Shown here in pieces: positions 60,892-64,000 of a stretch of 64,000 nucleotides of DNA. The notes below the pieces were generated by a model. It searched no databases, was not told where the DNA came from, and saw only the letters and a program-made list of their open reading frames with translations. Source of the DNA: Todiramphus chloris collaris (lineage: Eukaryota > Chordata > Aves > Coraciiformes > Alcedinidae); assembly GCA_025345505.1 (NCBI GenBank), contig JANVCC010000012.1, forward strand, positions 11,811,845 to 11,875,844, written 5' to 3'. Both the position numbers and the translations under genes were made by a program. The stretch's first letter is position 1; each line of letters opens with the position of its first letter.

Positions 60892-63800
60892 ACAGTGTAA
60901 ACTTTTCTGCAGTTATTTAAAAACACATAGGAAATTTTAAAAATAATTTGAGCTCCACCACATCACAACACACCTTCAGGAAATGAAATTCTCCGAGAAG
61001 TGCCTTCTCAAAACATTCAAGAAAAAAAAAAGTGTAAATTTTCTTAATCAGTTAAGCCATTGGCAACATTTCTTGAGAGCCAGTTGCTCTTAGGGATTTT
61101 TACTTTCTTGAACTCTTAACTGATGCTGTTAGACCTTTATATCATATAAAGTAATGTGGAAATTATGTGTAATTTGGCATTTATATGAGCTAAAAATATT
61201 AATCCTGGTGGATTAAAAAGACTTGTTCAAAACAAACACACAAGCAGAGTAATAAAATCTTCAGGCTCACTGGAATATTTACAGGGTAGGGAGGGTATTA
61301 CTTTTCAGAACAAAGGTCAAATTTGTGTTCTCTCTGAACTGAAAATTGTACTTCATGGTAGTAGACTATTCCTAAAACTTGCTCTAACCAAAATAATTTA
61401 TCTGAAAAGACCATTATTTAGCTGTTATCTTGCCATGCTTATTTCCAAAAGTAAATATAATAAAAGCCTCTCTGTCTTTAAAACATTGAAGAGCCCAGGA
61501 AACTATTTTGTTACACAGTTTTCTTGCATGTTCAACAGAATACTAAAAAGTTTGGAATACCATTTAGTTTCCTGGTAAAAATTTATTAACATAAATCATG
61601 GAAAGTATGAAAGGGATATTTATATTACAGAAATAACTGAAGTTTGAATATCTGTCTAGAACTCCACAGTGTTATGAGATAATTCTTGTAGAAAAAATAC
61701 CCTGTACACTGCATTGAGTTTGCGAGATTATGAGAATACGTGTAAAGATATGTATAAGAAAAAGGATACAACATAGAAATTTTAGTAGGGCTGCTTAGTT
61801 TGGAAAATATAAATAGTATATGTTCCTAACAAAAAAGACTTACAGGAAATTCAAAATCTTAAAAAAGTTTAGTATGCATATCACTTGCAAGATAACTTGT
61901 GGACAATTTAAAAAATGCCTTTAAGAATTTCATTTTCATCAGAAAGAAGTGTACATTTTTTATTAATATTTGTGTTTCATACAATAGTAATAAAAAAGAA
62001 AATTAAAATCCTCCTTCAGGACAGCCGGTTGACCCTTGTCCCTCAACAACGACAACAACAAAAATCCCTATAAAAAGACATACAAATTGTATTTCTTACA
62101 AGTCAAATGCAACGATTAAATCTGAACTAGAGTTTGACAGAATTTATACATACTTATGTACATTTAGTTGAACTCAGAAGAAAATCCTAGAAGACAAAAT
62201 CTGTATCTCAATTTATCCATCTGTCTCTACAGTATATACATTAGAAGAAATAAGAAATCTTTGTCTGATTTCACACTTTTTTCACTGGAAGGACTAGAAA
62301 TCACACTGAGACATTACAGGAGAACTTGGTACTGACCTCTCTGGGGAACAGGAAAAGAGATACTTGAGTGAAGACCCTCACTGTAAGGTTATCCAAATGG
62401 GAACATGGTCAAGGACATGAGACTCCTGGGTATACATAACCTTTCCCTACATCTGTTAATGCTTTTTTGACAGTGGGACAAGTTCTACCTTGTGAATCTG
62501 CTATTTTCTGAGACTTTCTTCAATTTTTTCACAGCCTGTCTGCTGCTTCAGTCCTCAGCTTTAACTTTAGCCTCAGCTCACCTCAGCTTCCTGCCCAGCC
62601 CTGTTTATCTCTTTAGGTTGCCTCCTTACATGCTCAAATTCCCATTGGACCATCCTTCACAATCCTGCCCCATCCTCTCATCTGCAGTTCAGGGTAGAAT
62701 GAATCTATCCTGGGTGGCTCCTGCTCAGTAATTAACCTCAGTCCACCCCACATCTCACCACTCACCTCAGTCACTCTCCATCGTCCACCTGGATGACACA
62801 GGGATGGGGACATATGGTCAACAGGGATACTTGCTCTCCTTTACAAGAATTTCTGTCCTGGTTTGGGACTTTTGCATGTCAGCTGCTTGAAAGGATTGGT
62901 TGTTTCTTGGCTAAACCCTTGTGAAGGACTCTGCATCTCTTTGGAGGTGGAATGAGTCTGGGCAAAGGGACAATGTTTTTTGGAAACAGGAGGGTGTGAT
63001 GATTCTGGGCAGGTAGAAGAGCTCAGCCCTGGGATCTCATGGGGCACTTGCATGCACTTTTAGGTGTATGTAAAGAGTTATGACCCTGCAGCACTTAAAC
63101 TCCCAACATAAGCCATGATGAAACCTGTTGTGTGGGATTAATTATTTTGATGGATACAAACTGATTGTGTTGTAGTTTCTGTCTCACTCTCTTGGGATCG
63201 GTATTATTATGTCTGCATGTAAAAACACATTTTTGACCTTGTCAGAGATTTCCTAGGTAATAATTTATTACTCTCAAATTTTCACAAATGAATAATCTTT
63301 AACTTTCTTCCACAATTTTGTAGGAAATACTTTAATAAAAGATTCTGTGACTAGTTGTTTCACGTAGTAAAATTACTCAAGCTATTTAACAAAATGAGCA
63401 CTCCTACTGTACTTTCAAAGTCTTAAGGAATTGGTCAAAAAATAATTGTTCTTTTACCTTTATTGTTACTTCTTTTGATGACTCCTTTTAATTTGGTGGT
63501 CAATACATTTTAGTTCTCTCTAAAAGGTAAACAGAGGTTTTACTTATGATTGAATATCTGAGGAAGAGAAACTGTTATCTTCACTAATTCTCTAGTATTT
63601 TAATACAGATCTACTGTGAAATCATTCTTTTACTTTACAGCATCCTCTATTGTTTTGTCAGAACATGACTCAGAAAAAACATGTTTACCAAGCTTACAGA
63701 GAGAATTAAATATTTTTCAAAGGGTTTGTTTTGTTTAATTTGAAAGTAAAGTAGTTCTTATTTTCATATACCCATGTTTTTGTCATAGTTGCACAAAAAA

Positions 63801-64000
63801 AAAACCCCAAAGACCCAAACCAAACAACCCACCCTGTACTGAAAATGAAAAGCTAGACCAAGGACTTGATGTATTGCTATGGCAACAAATGGTAGCTTCA
63901 TGTAGACCATGAAGCACCAATGCATAAGTTATTAGACTGAAAGTTTTACAACATGCACGGGATTATTAAAAGGATTTTACAATATAATGTCCCCTTTGGT
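60892..64000. other. Gene-free sequence to the window end
   Basis: No supported gene. A CAACGACAACAACAAC patch lies near 62045-62060, a pyrimidine-rich block at 62480-62790, and an A/C-rich patch at 63796-63834. TGTCCTGGTTTGGGAC at 62855 resembles an LTR start, but no matching end or duplication was found. Confidence 0.5.

Noticed and set aside
62855-63060. LTR-like start TGTCCTGGTTTGGGAC
   Set aside because: No matching end, no target duplication and no further LTR-like wording were found.

Overview
The window looks like a gene-poor, AT-rich stretch of a bird chromosome. It carries truncated CR1 (chicken-repeat-1) LINE copies whose 3' ends show the typical ATTCTGTG/ATAGAATC octamer tail. 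It also carries solo LTRs of avian endogenous retroviruses (TG...CA ends, short target-site duplications, TATA boxes). No prokaryotic-style gene organisation is present, and I found no host protein-coding gene, tRNA or CRISPR array that I can support. The species cannot be fixed by eye; the LTR types would fit many birds.

Layout. 0-12 kb: a decayed CR1 fragment (1.58-2.08 kb), a pile-up of four CR1 pieces in the same orientation (4.07-5.43 kb), and the youngest-looking CR1 (9.79-11.22 kb, minus strand), which keeps a 439-residue open reverse-transcriptase frame with the YLDF and FADD motifs. 12-20 kb: an LTR-rich zone. It holds a solo LTR with a perfect ATAAC duplication (12292-12760), a CR1 relic, an LTR ending at 13966, an LTR fragment near 15 kb, an LTR ending at 18263, a minus-strand solo LTR (18780-19258), a short fragment matching 18S ribosomal RNA (19665-19780) and an LTR-end scrap. 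20-34 kb: mostly unassigned sequence, with a 400-base assembly gap (22672-23071) inside a long pyrimidine-rich satellite. 34-48 kb: a plus-strand CR1 fragment ending in an A run, then a CR1 (41.6-43.05 kb) whose open frame reads through an in-frame deletion of the reverse-transcriptase core, then two adjoining pentanucleotide microsatellites at 47 kb. 50-64 kb: a 766-bp solo LTR with a perfect CAACC duplication, a second CR1 lacking its reverse-transcriptase core (52.1-53.4 kb), a C-terminal CR1 fragment with a 226-residue frame (58.3-59.1 kb), and an LTR enlarged by an AAACC-type repeat (60.25-60.89 kb).

Nothing here works together as a pathway. The CR1 copies are 5'-truncated and cannot move on their own, and the LTRs lack retroviral coding sequence. 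No new biological system was found. The observations most worth checking are the CpG-decayed 18S rRNA fragment beside an LTR scrap, the two CR1 copies that independently lost the RT core in frame, a CRE/TATA pair in the 12.3 kb LTR, a G-quadruplex-capable repeat inside the 60 kb LTR, and two weak exon-like signals. Family names come from remembered consensus features, not from a database search.
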